Position numbers and translations under genes: made by a program
The notes under the pieces: generated by a model
Databases searched by the model: none
What the model was told of the DNA's origin: nothing
What the model saw: the letters and a program-made list of their open reading frames with translations, nothing else
Origin: Qaidamihabitans albus
GTDB taxonomy: Bacteria; Actinomycetota; Actinomycetes; Mycobacteriales; Pseudonocardiaceae
DNA length: 64,000 nucleotides
Direction: 5' to 3'
Assembly: GCF_016464705.1 (NCBI RefSeq)
Contig: NZ_JAEHOB010000007.1
Location: 1 to 64,000 of the forward strand
Shown here: one piece after another, positions 33,185 to 44,138 of the stretch
Position numbering within the stretch: the first letter of the stretch is position 1
Layout of the letters: every line of letters begins with the position of its first letter

Positions 33185-34339
33185 TCAGTCCAGGCCGAGC
33201 TCCCGCGCGATCAGCATCCGCTGTACCTCGCTGGTGCCCTCGCCGATCTCCAGGATCTTCGCGTCGCGGTAGAACCGGCCGACCGGAAACTCGTTCATGA
33301 AGCCGTAGCCGCCGAAGATCTGCGTGGCCTCGCGGGAGTTGTCCATCGCCGCGTTGGACGAGACGAGCTTCGCGATCGCGGCCTCCTTCTTGAACGGCTC
33401 GCCGCGCAGCATCTTCGCGGCCGCCTGGTAGTAGGCGAGCCTCGCCGTATGCACCCGGGTCTCCATGTCCGCGATCTTGAACTGGATCGCCTGGTAGGCA
33501 CCGATCTTGTGGCCGAAGGCCTCCCGCTCGCCGACGTAACGCAGGCACTCGTCGACGCAGCCCTGCGCCAGCCCGACGCTCAGCGCGGCGATCGCGATGC
33601 GGCCCTCGTCCAGGATGGAGAGGAACTGGGCGTAGCCGCGACCGCGCTCGCCGAGCAGGTTCGCCTCCGGGACGCGGCAGTCGTCGAAGGAAAGCTCATG
33701 CGTGTCGGAGGCGTTCCAGCCCACCTTCGAGTACTTCGGCGCGACGGTGAAGCCCGGCGTCCCGGAGGGCACGATGATCGTGGAGATCTCCTTGCGCCCG
33801 TCCGGCTTCCGGCCGGTGACCGCGGTCACCGTGACGAGCCGGGTGATGTCGGTGCCCGAGTTCGTGATGAACGCCTTGTTCCCGTTGAGCACCCACTCGC
33901 CGCCGTCGAGCCGCGCCGTGGTGCGGGTGGCACCGGCGTCGGACCCGCCGCCGGGCTCGGTCAGCCCGAACGCGCCGAGCGCCTCGCCGGAGCAGAGGGC
34001 CGTCAGGTGCTCCCGGCGCTGCGCATCCGTTCCGAAACGGTGGATCGGCATCGCCCCGAGCGACACCCCGGCCTCCAGGGTGATCGCCACCGACGAGTCG
34101 ACCCTCGCCAGTTCCTCCAGCGCGAGGCACAGCGCGAAGTAGTCGCCGCCCATACCGCCGTGCTCCTCGGGGAACGGCAGGCCGAACAGGCCCATCCGGC
34201 CCATCTGCGCGACGAGGTCGTACGGGAACTCCTCGCGTTCGTAGTAGCCGCCGATCACCGGAGCGACCTCGGCCTGCGCGAAGTCCTGAACGGTCTTGCG
34301 CAGCGCCTCGTACTCGTCGTCCAGCCTGAAGTCGATCAT
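33185..34339 (-). CDS. Acyl-CoA dehydrogenase (isovaleryl/short-branched-chain type, FadE19/AcdH-like)
   Basis: 384 residues, canonical length. [23 protein letters not shown] and [16 protein letters not shown] are the FAD-binding middle domain; [44 protein letters not shown] carries the catalytic Glu of the GEGT motif. It oxidises a short or branched acyl-CoA. Its ATG overlaps the stop of the carboxylase alpha gene (ATGA), completing the order accD1-accA1-acyl-CoA dehydrogenase known from mycobacterial branched-chain amino-acid catabolism, so isovaleryl-CoA is the most likely substrate. Confidence 0.88.
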   Translation of the reverse strand: MIDFRLDDEYEALRKTVQDFAQAEVAPVIGGYYEREEFPYDLVAQMGRMGLFGLPFPEEHGGMGGDYFALCLALEELARVDSSVAITLEAGVSLGAMPIHRFGTDAQRREHLTALCSGEALGAFGLTEPGGGSDAGATRTTARLDGGEWVLNGNKAFITNSGTDITRLVTVTAVTGRKPDGRKEISTIIVPSGTPGFTVAPKYSKVGWNASDTHELSFDDCRVPEANLLGERGRGYAQFLSILDEGRIAIAALSVGLAQGCVDECLRYVGEREAFGHKIGAYQAIQFKIADMETRVHTARLAYYQAAAKMLRGEPFKKEAAIAKLVSSNAAMDNSREATQIFGGYGFMNEFPVGRFYRDAKILEIGEGTSEVQRMLIARELGLD

Positions 34340-36309
34340 GAGGTGTGCTCCTCCGCACTGACTTGGGCAAGGGGTTCGTCCAGCGCGACCTGTTGGCCCG
34401 CCTGGACGTGGAGTTCGGTGACGATGCCGTCGACCGGCGCGGTGATGGTGTGCTCCATCTTCATCGCCTCGACGACCAGCAGCGGGGTCCCGGCGGCTAC
34501 CGCGTCGCCGCGCGCCACCTTGACCACCAGCACGGTGCCCGGCATGGGGCTGGTGACGGGACCGGCCTCGGTGGACTCCGCGTGGGTGGCGAGCAGGTTC
34601 GGCCGCTCACCGATCGCCGCGCAGTGCCCCTCCCCGGCGAGCCACAGCGTGCCGTCGGGGGCCTGTGCCCGGCGGTAGCGGCGAAACTCCCCTGCGCCGC
34701 GCACCTCGAGGTCCCGGCCGTGCCGCCGTGCCGACACCGCGACCGGCTCCGCGCCGTCCACACTCACCAGTGCGTCACCGGCCAGGCCCTCGACCCGCAC
34801 CAAGGACTCGGTGTCGCCGGCCCGCAGCCGGAACGTCACGCTGCCGCGCGCACCGAGCCGCCAGCCGCTCGGCACGTCCCAGGGGTCGATGACCGGGCCC
34901 TCGGGTTGCAGGTCCAGCAACCGGTCCAGCGCGGCCGCGACGAAGAAGTCCCCCGGCACCGCGCCCGCGACCAGTTCGGCCACCTTTCGCTCGACCAGCC
35001 CGGTGTCGAGCCGGCCGGCCCGGACGTCGGCATCCCGCACGAGCGCGCGCAGGAAGGCGACGTTGGTGTGCACGCCGAGCACCGCGGTCTCGGCGAGGGC
35101 GCGGTCGAGCCGGTGCAGCGCGACCGCCCGGTCCGGTCCCCACGCGATGACCTTCGCGAGCATCGGGTCGTAGTGGGAGCCGACCACGGCATCCCGCTGG
35201 ATGCCGGAATCGACCCGGACACCGGCGCCGGCCGGCTCGGCGACGTCGAGCACGGTGCCACCGGTGGGCACGAAGCCCCTGGCCGGGTCCTCGGAGTAGA
35301 CGCGGGCCTCCACCGCGTGCCCGTCGAGGCGCACGTCTCGCTGAGTGAGCGAGAGTGCCTGCCCGGCCGCGACCCGCAGCTGCCACTCGACCAGGTCGAT
35401 TCCGGTCACCAGCTCGGTCACCGGATGCTCGACCTGCAGCCGCGTGTTCATCTCCATGAAGAAGAACTCCTCGGCGTCGCGGGCGGACACGATGAACTCC
35501 ACCGTTCCCGCGCCGACGTAGCCGACCGAACGCGCGGCATCCACGGCGGCGGCACCCATCCGCACGCGCGTGCGCTCGTCGAGCAGCGCGGACGGCGCCT
35601 CCTCGACGATCTTCTGGTGCCGCCGTTGCAGGCTGCACTCGCGCTCGCCGAGGTGGATCACGTTGCCCTGGCCGTCGGCGAGCACCTGGATCTCGATGTG
35701 CCTCGGGTCGGTGACGAACCGCTCGACGAGCAGCCGGTCGTCACCGAAGGCGCCGCGGGCCTCGCGCTGCGCCGACTCGACGGCGGCGGACAGCTCCCCG
35801 GCCGAGTGCACCAGCCGCATGCCCTTGCCGCCACCTCCGGCCGAGGGCTTGAGCAGTACCGGGTAGCCGACCTCGGCCGCGGCGGCGGCGAAGTCGTCGA
35901 TGTCGGACTTCCCGGGAACGACCGGAACGCCCGCAGCGGAGACCGTGGCCTTGGCGCGGATCTTGTCGCCCATCGCGTCGATCGCGCTCACCGGCGGGCC
36001 GACGAACACCAGGCCCGCCTCCGCGCAGGCGTGCGCGAACTCGGCGTTCTCCGCCAGGAAGCCGTAGCCGGGGTGCACCGCCTGCGCGCCCGTCGCCACA
36101 GCGGCCCGCACGATGTCCGGAATGGACAGATAGCTGCGCGCCGCCTCGGCCGGGCCGATGCGGACGGCCGTGTCGGCCTCGCGCACGTGCCGGGCCTCGG
36201 CATCCGCGTCGCTGTAGACGGCCACCGAGCGGATCCCCATCCGGCGCAGCGTGCCGATGATGCGGACCGCGATCTCGCCACGGTTGGCGACCAGCACTGT
36301 GTCGAACAT
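34336..36309 (-). CDS. accA1: Acyl-CoA carboxylase alpha subunit: biotin carboxylase plus BCCP
   Basis: 657 residues. The biotin carboxylase domain has [24 protein letters not shown] loop [47 protein letters not shown] and [15 protein letters not shown] (catalytic residues). The C-terminal BCCP has the biotinyl Lys in [10 protein letters not shown] near residue 625. It carboxylates biotin with ATP and bicarbonate. The adjoining carboxyltransferase and dehydrogenase point to 3-methylcrotonyl-CoA carboxylase of leucine breakdown, as for mycobacterial AccA1-AccD1. Only 2 bp separate it from the accD1 stop. Confidence 0.9.
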   Translation of the reverse strand: MFDTVLVANRGEIAVRIIGTLRRMGIRSVAVYSDADAEARHVREADTAVRIGPAEAARSYLSIPDIVRAAVATGAQAVHPGYGFLAENAEFAHACAEAGLVFVGPPVSAIDAMGDKIRAKATVSAAGVPVVPGKSDIDDFAAAAAEVGYPVLLKPSAGGGGKGMRLVHSAGELSAAVESAQREARGAFGDDRLLVERFVTDPRHIEIQVLADGQGNVIHLGERECSLQRRHQKIVEEAPSALLDERTRVRMGAAAVDAARSVGYVGAGTVEFIVSARDAEEFFFMEMNTRLQVEHPVTELVTGIDLVEWQLRVAAGQALSLTQRDVRLDGHAVEARVYSEDPARGFVPTGGTVLDVAEPAGAGVRVDSGIQRDAVVGSHYDPMLAKVIAWGPDRAVALHRLDRALAETAVLGVHTNVAFLRALVRDADVRAGRLDTGLVERKVAELVAGAVPGDFFVAAALDRLLDLQPEGPVIDPWDVPSGWRLGARGSVTFRLRAGDTESLVRVEGLAGDALVSVDGAEPVAVSARRHGRDLEVRGAGEFRRYRRAQAPDGTLWLAGEGHCAAIGERPNLLATHAESTEAGPVTSPMPGTVLVVKVARGDAVAAGTPLLVVEAMKMEHTITAPVDGIVTELHVQAGQQVALDEPLAQVSAEEHTS

Positions 36310-36311
36310 GC

Positions 36312-37925
<1,614 letters not shown>

Positions 37926-37960
37926 GGCCTCCCTCGTCATCCGCGCGGCTACCCCGACAG

Positions 37961-37976
37961 GTTAGCAGGCGTTAAC
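37961..37976. promoter_or_regulatory. TetR operator, accD1 promoter proximal copy
   Basis: GTTAGCAGGCGTTAAC matches the perfect operator 28 bp away at 13 of 16 positions. It lies between that site and the accD1 start. Confidence 0.6.
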
Positions 37977-37988
37977 ACGATGCGAGAT

Positions 37989-38004
37989 GTTAGCGAGCGC
38001 TAAC
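37989..38004. promoter_or_regulatory. TetR operator, accD1 promoter distal copy
   Basis: GTTAGCGAGCGCTAAC, 7-bp arms around AG, identical to the core of the palindrome in front of the TetR gene at 38989. Together with the site at 37961 it makes a tandem operator upstream of accD1. Confidence 0.75.
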
Positions 38005-38043
38005 CATCGTGTCCAGCGGATACGAGAGTCGCCGGCCGGGCAG

Positions 38044-38838
38044 TCAGCCGGTCACCGTCTCCAGTGCGGGCAGGTAGCCGAGGGCATGCCCGCGGACATT
38101 GGGGTGGTAGGAGTTCTCCACCGGCCAGGTGAGGCTGTGCAGCCACCAGTCGCTCGAACAGATGCCGTGCCCGGTGAAGGGGCCGCGGACGTCGACGAAG
38201 GTGAGCCCGGCGGCGGCGGCCCGCTGTGCGGTGACCTCCGCGAGCGTGTCGGCGCCGGAGTTGATCGCCGCGCGCTTCTTCTCGCTCAGCCCGGCGTTGC
38301 ACGATCCGTCGAGCTCGTAGAAGCGCGGGTAGCCGAGCACGACGATCTCGGCGTTCGGCGCGTTCGCACGCATGGTGGCGTAGACGTTGTCGAGCCGGGC
38401 GGGCAGCACGTTGCGCACGAACGTCTTGGCCTCCTCGACACGGTTGACGCACGTCTGGTCGCCACCGACCGTGCAGTCGATCATCACGTCGGTGAAGCCG
38501 GCGTCGTTCCCGCCGACCGACACGGTGGCGAAGGTGGTTCCGGCACCGAGCGCGGCGGCCTGTGCGAGCACGTCGGACGTGCGCGCGCCGGAACAGGCGG
38601 CGAAGTCGAAGTCCGCGACGTCGTGGGAGTCCGCCCACAGCCGCGGGTAGGAGTTGGCGCTGCGCCGGCAGCCACCCGAGTCGCCGTAGTCCCCTGCGCC
38701 CGTACCCGAGGAGTAGGAGTCGCCGAGCGCGACGTAGTTGATCTCGGCCGGGGCCGCGCTCGCGGCGGCGGCACCACCGAGCAATGCCAGCGAGGCGACC
38801 ATGATCGTTGCCAGGTAACGGAGTGCCGGTCGGGTCAT
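38044..38838 (-). CDS. Secreted SGNH/GDSL esterase or lipase
   Basis: 264 residues. Signal peptide: MTRPALRYLATIMVASLALLG then a predicted cut after ASA near residue 29. The SGNH blocks are complete: ALGDSYSSGTGAGDY (nucleophile Ser), FAACSGARTSDV, TVSVGGNDAGFTDV (Asn), and ENSYHPNVRGHALGY (catalytic His). Six Cys in the mature protein could make three disulfides, as in the Streptomyces coelicolor/scabies lipases and esterases of this type. Located between the carboxylase operon and its TetR on the minus strand. Confidence 0.88.
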   Translation of the reverse strand: MTRPALRYLATIMVASLALLGGAAAASAAPAEINYVALGDSYSSGTGAGDYGDSGGCRRSANSYPRLWADSHDVADFDFAACSGARTSDVLAQAAALGAGTTFATVSVGGNDAGFTDVMIDCTVGGDQTCVNRVEEAKTFVRNVLPARLDNVYATMRANAPNAEIVVLGYPRFYELDGSCNAGLSEKKRAAINSGADTLAEVTAQRAAAAGLTFVDVRGPFTGHGICSSDWWLHSLTWPVENSYHPNVRGHALGYLPALETVTG

Positions 38839-38940
38839 GGCGGCCCCCTCTGTTGACTGCTGACCAGAAGAACCATTACCAGGTGGGCGGCCAACGTAAA
38901 ACCCGTGTGAAGCGAGATGACCCGACCGGACCAGGCCGAA

Positions 38941-38976
38941 CGGCGGATGTGTTAGCGAGCGCTAACACATCCGCCG
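38941..38976. promoter_or_regulatory. Perfect 36-bp palindrome, TetR autoregulatory operator
   Basis: 17-bp arms around an AG centre; the core is GTTAGCGAGCGCTAAC (38951-38966), identical to the site before accD1. It abuts the -10 TAGACT (38977-38982) of the TetR gene, whose GTG is 6 nt further on, so binding would exclude polymerase. Confidence 0.8.
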
Positions 38977-38988
38977 TAGACTGTCGCG

Positions 38989-39582
38989 GTGCCATCGACT
39001 CCCACCACCCCGCTCGCGAACGGCGAGAAGTCCGGTCGGCGCGGGCAGATCCTCATCGCGGCCGCCGAACTGTTCGCGCAGCACGGGTTCCACGGCGTGG
39101 GAATCGACGACATCGGCGCGGCGGTCGGCATCTCCGGCCCGGCGCTGTACCGGCATTTCCGGAGCAAGGACGCGATGCTCGGCGAGATGCTGACGTCCAT
39201 CAGCGAGTACCTGCTCGCAGGCGGCGAGTCGCACGCCGAGCACGACGGCGGCCCCGACGAGGTGCTCGCGGCGCTCGTCCGGTTCCACGTCGACTTCGCG
39301 CTCACCCACCCGGCGCTGATCACGGTGCAGGAGCGCAGCTTCGCCAACCTCGCCGACACCGACCGCAGGCAGGTGCGGGCGCTGCAACGGCGCTACGTCG
39401 AGGTGTGGGTACGTGCGATCCGGGCCGCCGTGCCCGGACTGGACCAGGCGCACGCCCGGTCGGCGGCACACGCGGTGTTCGGGCTGATCAACTCCACCCC
39501 GCACAGCAGGCACCTGCCCGACGACGAACTCGCCCCGCTGCTGCAACGGCTGGCGCTCGGCGCGCTGCGGGCGGCTCGCTGA
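38989..39582 (+). CDS. TetR family regulator of the acyl-CoA carboxylase operon (BkaR-like)
   Basis: 197 residues. HTH near residues 15-65: GQILIAAAELFAQHGFHGVGIDDIGAAVGISGPALYRHFRSKDAML. The ligand domain is of the acyl-CoA-sensing type found beside fatty-acid and branched-chain genes. Leaderless GTG start (TAGACT, 6 nt). Identical palindromes in front of this gene and of accD1 make autoregulation and repression of the leucine-catabolic operon the simplest model, as for mycobacterial BkaR. The secreted esterase at 38838 lies between and could also be affected. Confidence 0.85.
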   Translation: MPSTPTTPLANGEKSGRRGQILIAAAELFAQHGFHGVGIDDIGAAVGISGPALYRHFRSKDAMLGEMLTSISEYLLAGGESHAEHDGGPDEVLAALVRFHVDFALTHPALITVQERSFANLADTDRRQVRALQRRYVEVWVRAIRAAVPGLDQAHARSAAHAVFGLINSTPHSRHLPDDELAPLLQRLALGALRAAR

Positions 39583-39632
39583 GCTCGCCTGCCCCGGACG
39601 GGCGGCACCAATTCGGCCGGTCCTGGTGTTTG

Positions 39633-40136
39633 ATGGGCACCGTGCACCCCGAACGGAGCGAGGACGAGCGGAGCAGGCTCGTCGGGAAGGCGCAGCGCGC
39701 ACTCGTCGCGATGCGCCTCGGCGACGACGCCGAGGCGATCGACGAGCTGGCCCCGGCCACTCCCGACCAGCGGCAGACGGAGACCCGGCAGCTGATGCTG
39801 CTGCTCTTCGCGGAGTGCAGCGCGATGGTCGGCACGCTCGGGGACGGCGGCAGCGCTCCGGTGAAGGTGCAGGTGTTCGACGCCGAGGGCGAGGAGGTCT
39901 CGATCGACCAGGCCGACCCGCCCGTGCGCACCGCAGTCCGCACCCTGCTCGCGGAGGTCCACGGCAACACCGAGGCGGCCGAGGAGCAGGTGGAGATCGC
40001 CCTGGCCAGCGCCGAGCCGGACGAGATGGACAGCCTCGTGCTCCAGGCCCTGCGCTGGACCGTGCGACTGTCCGCGGAGTGCGTCGAGCGCGGGCTGCCG
40101 GTCACCGACTGGATCGCCGAAGCCATGGCCGACTGA
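39633..40136 (+). CDS. Conserved acidic hypothetical protein
   Basis: 167 residues, strongly acidic and helix-rich (RLVGKAQRALVAMRLGDDAEAIDELA, EVHGNTEAAEEQVEIALASAEPDEMDSLVLQALRWTVRL). No signal peptide, membrane helix or known motif. The N-terminal region resembles a helical repeat; the function is unknown. ATG 39633 is used; GTG 39642 is an alternative. It ends 2 nt before a 44-bp repeat. Confidence 0.55.
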   Translation: MGTVHPERSEDERSRLVGKAQRALVAMRLGDDAEAIDELAPATPDQRQTETRQLMLLLFAECSAMVGTLGDGGSAPVKVQVFDAEGEEVSIDQADPPVRTAVRTLLAEVHGNTEAAEEQVEIALASAEPDEMDSLVLQALRWTVRLSAECVERGLPVTDWIAEAMAD

Positions 40137-40138
40137 GC

Positions 40139-40182
40139 TCGTGAGTGCCGACACGAGTTAGAACACTGTTACGCACTCACGA
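40139..40182 (+). repeat. 44-bp dispersed palindrome, copy 6
   Basis: Perfect outer arms; inner right half AACACT GTTACG is identical to copy 3. Lies between convergent genes; its right arm supplies the Ser-TGA end of the VOC gene at 40177. Confidence 0.92.
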
Positions 40183-40569
40183 GTCGCGTGGCTGCAGCGC
40201 GTAGCGGTTCCCCTCTGGGTCCAGGAACATCGCCCACCAGCCCCACGGCTGCTTCGTCGGCGGCGCGGGAAACTCGACGCCCTTCACCGACAGCTCCTCG
40301 TAGGTCCGCTCGATGTCGTCAGCGTAGAGGAAGAAGTTCACCGTGGGCAGGCCGTCGCGCTCCGGGAAGCGGGACAGGTCGCCGGGGTCCGCACTCAGGA
40401 TCAGCGCCGTCGCGCCGTCCGGCGAAGCCACCTCGACCCACCGGTTGCCCTCGTCGCCGTAGGACGCGTCCGTGGTGACGTCGAAGCCGAGGGTCCCGGA
40501 CCAGAACCTGCTCGCCCGGTCCTGGTCGCGCACACCGATGATCACCTTGCTCACGCCGCGAATAGCCAT
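40177..40569 (-). CDS. VOC family protein
   Basis: 130 residues. AIRGVSKVIIGVRDQDRASRFWSGTLGFDV opens a VOC beta-alpha unit, RWVEVASPDGATALILS and VNFFLYADDIERTYEELSVKGVEFPAPPTKQPWGWWAMFLDPEGNRYALQ complete it. Similar proteins are annotated glyoxalase-like; the substrate is unknown. GGAG lies 6 nt before ATG 40569. Divergent from a PadR gene with a small shared promoter. Confidence 0.8.
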   Translation of the reverse strand: MAIRGVSKVIIGVRDQDRASRFWSGTLGFDVTTDASYGDEGNRWVEVASPDGATALILSADPGDLSRFPERDGLPTVNFFLYADDIERTYEELSVKGVEFPAPPTKQPWGWWAMFLDPEGNRYALQPRDS

Positions 40570-40588
40570 GACAACTCCAGTTCAGATA

Positions 40589-40603
40589 TATCCATCCCGG
40601 ATA
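40589..40603. promoter_or_regulatory. Short palindrome between the VOC and PadR genes
   Basis: TATCCATCCCGGATA, 5-bp arms, in the 62-bp divergent promoter. A candidate PadR site; weak evidence. Confidence 0.35.
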
Positions 40604-40631
40604 CAACGAGACCGGAGTGTATGCTCTGCGC

Positions 40632-40988
40632 ATGGCGAAGGGCAACCCGCCACCGCTCACCCCGGCGGCGTTCCAGGTCCTGCTGGCGCTCGCCAGGGGG
40701 CGCGCGCACGGCTACCGGATCATGGGTTTCGTCAGCGAGATCACCGACGGGTCGGTACAACTCGGCCCCGGCACGCTCTACCGCACGCTGGCCCGCCTCG
40801 CCGCCGACGGTCTCGTCGAGGAGGCTCCGGACATGAGCGAGGACGAGCCCCACGACGCGCGCCGCCGCTACTACCAGCTCACCGGCCTCGGCAGGCAGGT
40901 CGCCGCGCGGGAGGCCCGGCTACTCGAACGGCTGACCGCCGCCGCGGCCGATGCCGGGCTCCTCAGCAGGCAGGAGAAGAGCGCGTGA
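40632..40988 (+). CDS. PadR family regulator
   Basis: 118 residues. PadR winged helix: LTPAAFQVLLALARGRAHGYRIMGFV, VQLGPGTLYRTLARLAADGLVEEA, ARRRYYQLTGLGRQVAAREARLLERL. ATG 40632 has TATGCT 6 nt before it, hence probably leaderless; an in-frame GTG at 40617 would overlap that -10. GTGA overlap with the following VOC gene couples their translation. Confidence 0.85.
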   Translation: MAKGNPPPLTPAAFQVLLALARGRAHGYRIMGFVSEITDGSVQLGPGTLYRTLARLAADGLVEEAPDMSEDEPHDARRRYYQLTGLGRQVAAREARLLERLTAAAADAGLLSRQEKSA

Positions 40989-41431
40989 GCGGGCCGAGCC
41001 GCGCCATCGGGCTGGTGCCACACCTGTTCGTCAAGGACGTGCCGGCCGCGCTGACCTTCTACCGCAAGGCGTTCGGCGCCGTGGAACTCTTCCGCAACCT
41101 GCTGCCCGACGGCACGGTTCTGTTCGTGGAACTCGCCGTCGGCGACGCCCGGCTGCTGGTGAGCGAGGAGATCCCGCGACTCGACGCACTCGCGCCACCG
41201 TCACTCGGCGGCACCCCGATGTTGCTGACGCTGGAGACGCACGACCCGGACGACCTGTTCCGGCGCGCCGTCTTCGCCGGCGCGGCCGTCGAGTCGCCGA
41301 TCCAGGAGATGTTCTTCGGCGAGCGGTACGCGAGGGTCGTCGATCCCTCCGGGCACCGCTGGGCGCTCACCACGAAGCGCGAGCAGTACACGCCGGACGA
41401 CATCGACGCGCGCACCCCGCACGAGGTCTGA
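40985..41431 (+). CDS. VOC family protein (PhnB-like)
   Basis: 148 residues. LVPHLFVKDVPAALTFYRKAFGAVELFRNLLPDGTVLFVELAVGDARLLVSEE and MFFGERYARVVDPSGHRWALTTK are typical of the PhnB/YdfO-like VOC subgroup, whose function is mostly unknown. GTG overlaps the PadR stop, and its own TGA overlaps the PucR ATG by one base, giving a three-gene operon PadR-VOC-PucR. Confidence 0.8.
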   Translation: MSGPSRAIGLVPHLFVKDVPAALTFYRKAFGAVELFRNLLPDGTVLFVELAVGDARLLVSEEIPRLDALAPPSLGGTPMLLTLETHDPDDLFRRAVFAGAAVESPIQEMFFGERYARVVDPSGHRWALTTKREQYTPDDIDARTPHEV

Positions 41432-42999
41432 TGGTCTCCGTACGCACCGTCGTCGATCGCGTGGGACCCACGCTGCTGCACGCGGTCCACGTGCCCGAGG
41501 ACTGCGCTGCCGTGGCCGACGTCGTGATCGCCGAGCCAGGCTCGCCCGGGCACCTCGCGGCGGGTGACCTCGTGCTCGGCGTCGCCGTCACCGATGCCGC
41601 CGAGGCCACCGAACTGGTGCGCGGCAGCGCCGAGCACAGTGCCGCGGCGGTGCTGCTCAAGCCGCCGGTGGCCCGCAAGCCCGGGATCCGGCGGGCGGCG
41701 CGCGGCGCGGGCATCGGCCTCGTCGAGGTGCACGCCGCGACGTCCTGGGCACAGCTGGTATGGCTGTTGCGCACGGTGCTCGACGCAATCGCCGACGAGT
41801 CGGAGACGCTGGAGAACGGCGACGACCCGGCCGCGAGCGACCTGTTCCGGCTCGCCGACGCGGTGGCCTCGGTGGTCGACGCGCCGGTGACCATCGAGGA
41901 CACCAACTCGCGCGTGCTCGCCTACTCGGCCCGCCAGGACCTCACCGACTCCGCGCGCGTGGCGACGATCATGGGGCGGCGGATCCCGGACGACGTGCTC
42001 GCCCGCTTTCGCTCGCGTGGTGTGTTCCGCGAGCTGTCCCGCGGACGGCAGACGATCTTCGTGCCGGCGCAGCGGGACGGCACCCTGCCACGCCTCATCG
42101 TGCCCATCCGGATGGGCGGCGAGCTGCTCGGGTCCATGTGGGCGGTGGTCTCCGGCCCGGTCCCGGACGAGCGCGCGGCCGCCTTCGCCGACACCGCGCC
42201 CGTGGTCGCGCTGCACCTGCTGCGCCGCCGCGCACACGCCGACGTCCAGCGCCGCGCGTCGGCGGAGCTGCTGCGCGCCCTGCTGCGCGGCGAGGTGAGC
42301 CCGCGCAGGGCGGCCGCCGAGCTGGATCTCGCCGACGAGCCGCACCGGGTCGTCGTGGTGGACACGCCCGGCGGCGAGACGCTCGACGGCGAGGGGCTGC
42401 GGCTCGCGCTGCTCGAACGGATCTCGCAGGGCATCGGCCGCCGCCCGGCCGCCGCCGAGAGCGGCGGCCTGCTCTACGCGATCGTGCCGGACGAGCATGG
42501 CCCCGGCGCGTGGCCCGAGCTGCGCGCCGCGCTGGACGAGGTCCCGTCCGGGCGCAAGACCGGGGAGCTGCGCGCCGCGGCGGGCAGCGCACGCGCACTC
42601 ACCGACCTCGCCCGGTCGCGGGCCGAGGCCGACGAGGCACTCGGGCTGCTGCGCTCCGGTGTGCTGCCCGGCCGGATCGTCTGCTTCGACGAGGTGTGGA
42701 CGGCCCTCGCACTGCACCGTTCGGCGACCGCAGCGGGTGGCGCGCGGATCACCGAACTCGGCCCGCTTGGCGCGATCCGCGCGCACGACGCCGCCAACGA
42801 CACCGCGTACGTGGACACGCTGTACGAATGGCTGCGGCATCCGGGCGATCCGCGGGCGGCGGCCCTGGCGCTGCGCATCCATCCCAACACATTGCGTTAC
42901 CGGATGCGCAAGCTCCTCGAACTGGTGCCGCTGGAACTCGACGAGCCGGACGTCCGGCTCGCCCTGCTCACCCAGCTCGTCGCGGTGCGCTGGTCGTGA
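41431..42999 (+). CDS. PucR family transcriptional regulator
   Basis: 522 residues. An N-terminal PucR-type sensory region (VRTVVDRVGPTLLHAVHVPED to LLRTVLDAIADES, residues 1-125) is followed by a GAF-like middle domain (VTIEDTNSRVLAYSARQD) and the C-terminal HTH_30 (DPRAAALALRIHPNTLRYRMRKLLELV near 475). PucR-type activators usually control purine, amino-acid or choline catabolism genes nearby. Alanine dehydrogenase lies 1.1 kb downstream beyond a minus-strand oxidoreductase; either may be a target. No operator can be assigned. Confidence 0.85.
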   Translation: MVSVRTVVDRVGPTLLHAVHVPEDCAAVADVVIAEPGSPGHLAAGDLVLGVAVTDAAEATELVRGSAEHSAAAVLLKPPVARKPGIRRAARGAGIGLVEVHAATSWAQLVWLLRTVLDAIADESETLENGDDPAASDLFRLADAVASVVDAPVTIEDTNSRVLAYSARQDLTDSARVATIMGRRIPDDVLARFRSRGVFRELSRGRQTIFVPAQRDGTLPRLIVPIRMGGELLGSMWAVVSGPVPDERAAAFADTAPVVALHLLRRRAHADVQRRASAELLRALLRGEVSPRRAAAELDLADEPHRVVVVDTPGGETLDGEGLRLALLERISQGIGRRPAAAESGGLLYAIVPDEHGPGAWPELRAALDEVPSGRKTGELRAAAGSARALTDLARSRAEADEALGLLRSGVLPGRIVCFDEVWTALALHRSATAAGGARITELGPLGAIRAHDAANDTAYVDTLYEWLRHPGDPRAAALALRIHPNTLRYRMRKLLELVPLELDEPDVRLALLTQLVAVRWS

Positions 43000-43003
43000 G
43001 CCC

Positions 43004-43963
43004 TCACAGCACCTCGAGCAGCGTTTTACCTACCGTGGCCCGTGACTCGATCGCCGCGTGCGCGTCGGCCGCCCGTTCGAGCGGAAACCGCTGCCCGATC
43101 ACCGGCCGGAGCCGCCCGGCCGCCGCCTCGGCCAGCGCGCTCTTCGCGAACGCCCGCAGCTCCGCCGGTCGTCCGCCGATACCCCAGCTCACACTCACCC
43201 CGCGGGCCGCGGCGAGCTCGCCGGGGATCGCGGCAGGCGCACCGCCTGCGAGCCCGTAGGACACGAACCGCCCGCCCCGGCCGAGCAGCTCGAACGCCGC
43301 CCGTCCCGTCTCGCCGCCCACCGCGTCGAACACCAGGTCCACGCCGCCGACCGCGTCGCGCACTCGCTCGGTCCAGCCGGGCTCGCGGTAGTCGGCCGTC
43401 ACCTCTGCCCCGAGCTCATGGGCCAGCTCCAGCTTGTGCCGCCCGCCCGCCACCCCCACGACGAGCGCGCCGGCCGCGCGGGCGAGCTGCACCAGCAGCG
43501 TGCCCACGCCGCCCGCGGCTGCCTCGACGAGGACCCGCTCCCCGCCGGCCAGTCCGGCACCGCGGACGAGCATGGTGGCGGTGCGCCCGTCCGCGAGCAG
43601 GGCGACCGCGCTGTCGAGACCGAGGCCGTCGGGCACCTCGATGACGGCCTCCGCGTCCGCGACCGCCCGTTCCGCGTAGCCGCCCGAGCCGCCGAGGCCG
43701 CTGACCACCCGCCTGCCCGCCAGTGCCGGATCGGCGCCGTGGCCGACCCTCGTGACCACACCGCCGACGCCGTTTCCGGGAATGAGCGGTGGCTCCACCT
43801 CGAAAGGTCCCCGCCCGGCGCGGCGGAACTGCGTCTCGACGAACGTGATGCCGGCGAAGGCGACCTCGATCAGCACCTGCCCTGGTCCCGGCACCGGATC
43901 CGGCGCCTCACCCGTGACGAGCACCTCCGGCCCGCCGAACTCCTTCAGCCACACCGCCCGCAT
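43004..43963 (-). CDS. Zinc-free MDR-family quinone/enoyl reductase
   Basis: 319 residues. MRAVWLKEFGGPEVLVTGEAPDPVPGPGQVLIEVAFAGITFVETQFRRAG is the GroES-like start; no zinc-binding Cys cluster is present. NADPH motif VLVEAAAGGVGTLLVQLARAAGALVVGVAG, followed by VDLVFDAVGG. This matches quinone oxidoreductase (QOR)-type MDRs. AAGGGA lies upstream of ATG 43963; an N-terminal extension to 44080 has no family counterpart. Divergent from ald. Confidence 0.85.
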   Translation of the reverse strand: MRAVWLKEFGGPEVLVTGEAPDPVPGPGQVLIEVAFAGITFVETQFRRAGRGPFEVEPPLIPGNGVGGVVTRVGHGADPALAGRRVVSGLGGSGGYAERAVADAEAVIEVPDGLGLDSAVALLADGRTATMLVRGAGLAGGERVLVEAAAGGVGTLLVQLARAAGALVVGVAGGRHKLELAHELGAEVTADYREPGWTERVRDAVGGVDLVFDAVGGETGRAAFELLGRGGRFVSYGLAGGAPAAIPGELAAARGVSVSWGIGGRPAELRAFAKSALAEAAAGRLRPVIGQRFPLERAADAHAAIESRATVGKTLLEVL

Positions 43964-44050
43964 GAGAATCCCTTCCGCCGGTGCGACCCAGGGTGGAACC
44001 TCGACCATGCTAGAGGTCAAGGCGTTGTCCTGCGCCGACCACCGGGTCGG

Positions 44051-44078
44051 GTCATCATTGTCTTGTCGCCACGATGAC
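44051..44078. promoter_or_regulatory. Candidate operator upstream of ald
   Basis: GTCATC (44051-44056) and GATGAC (44073-44078) form an interrupted inverted repeat 60 bp before the ald start, in the divergent promoter with the MDR gene. Lrp-type or PucR binding is possible; support is only the symmetry. Confidence 0.35.
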
Positions 44079-44138
44079 ACCGCCGTCCGGGTGGTTCACC
44101 GTGGGCAGCGACACCGCACCAGACAGCAGGAGGCAGCC

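Noticed and set aside
40589-40603. Same operator as the map palindrome at 33143
   Set aside because: Both contain TAT-rich bases near GG/CC, but the order and centre differ (TATCCATCCCGGATA versus TATACCGGTATA), so they are not the same site.
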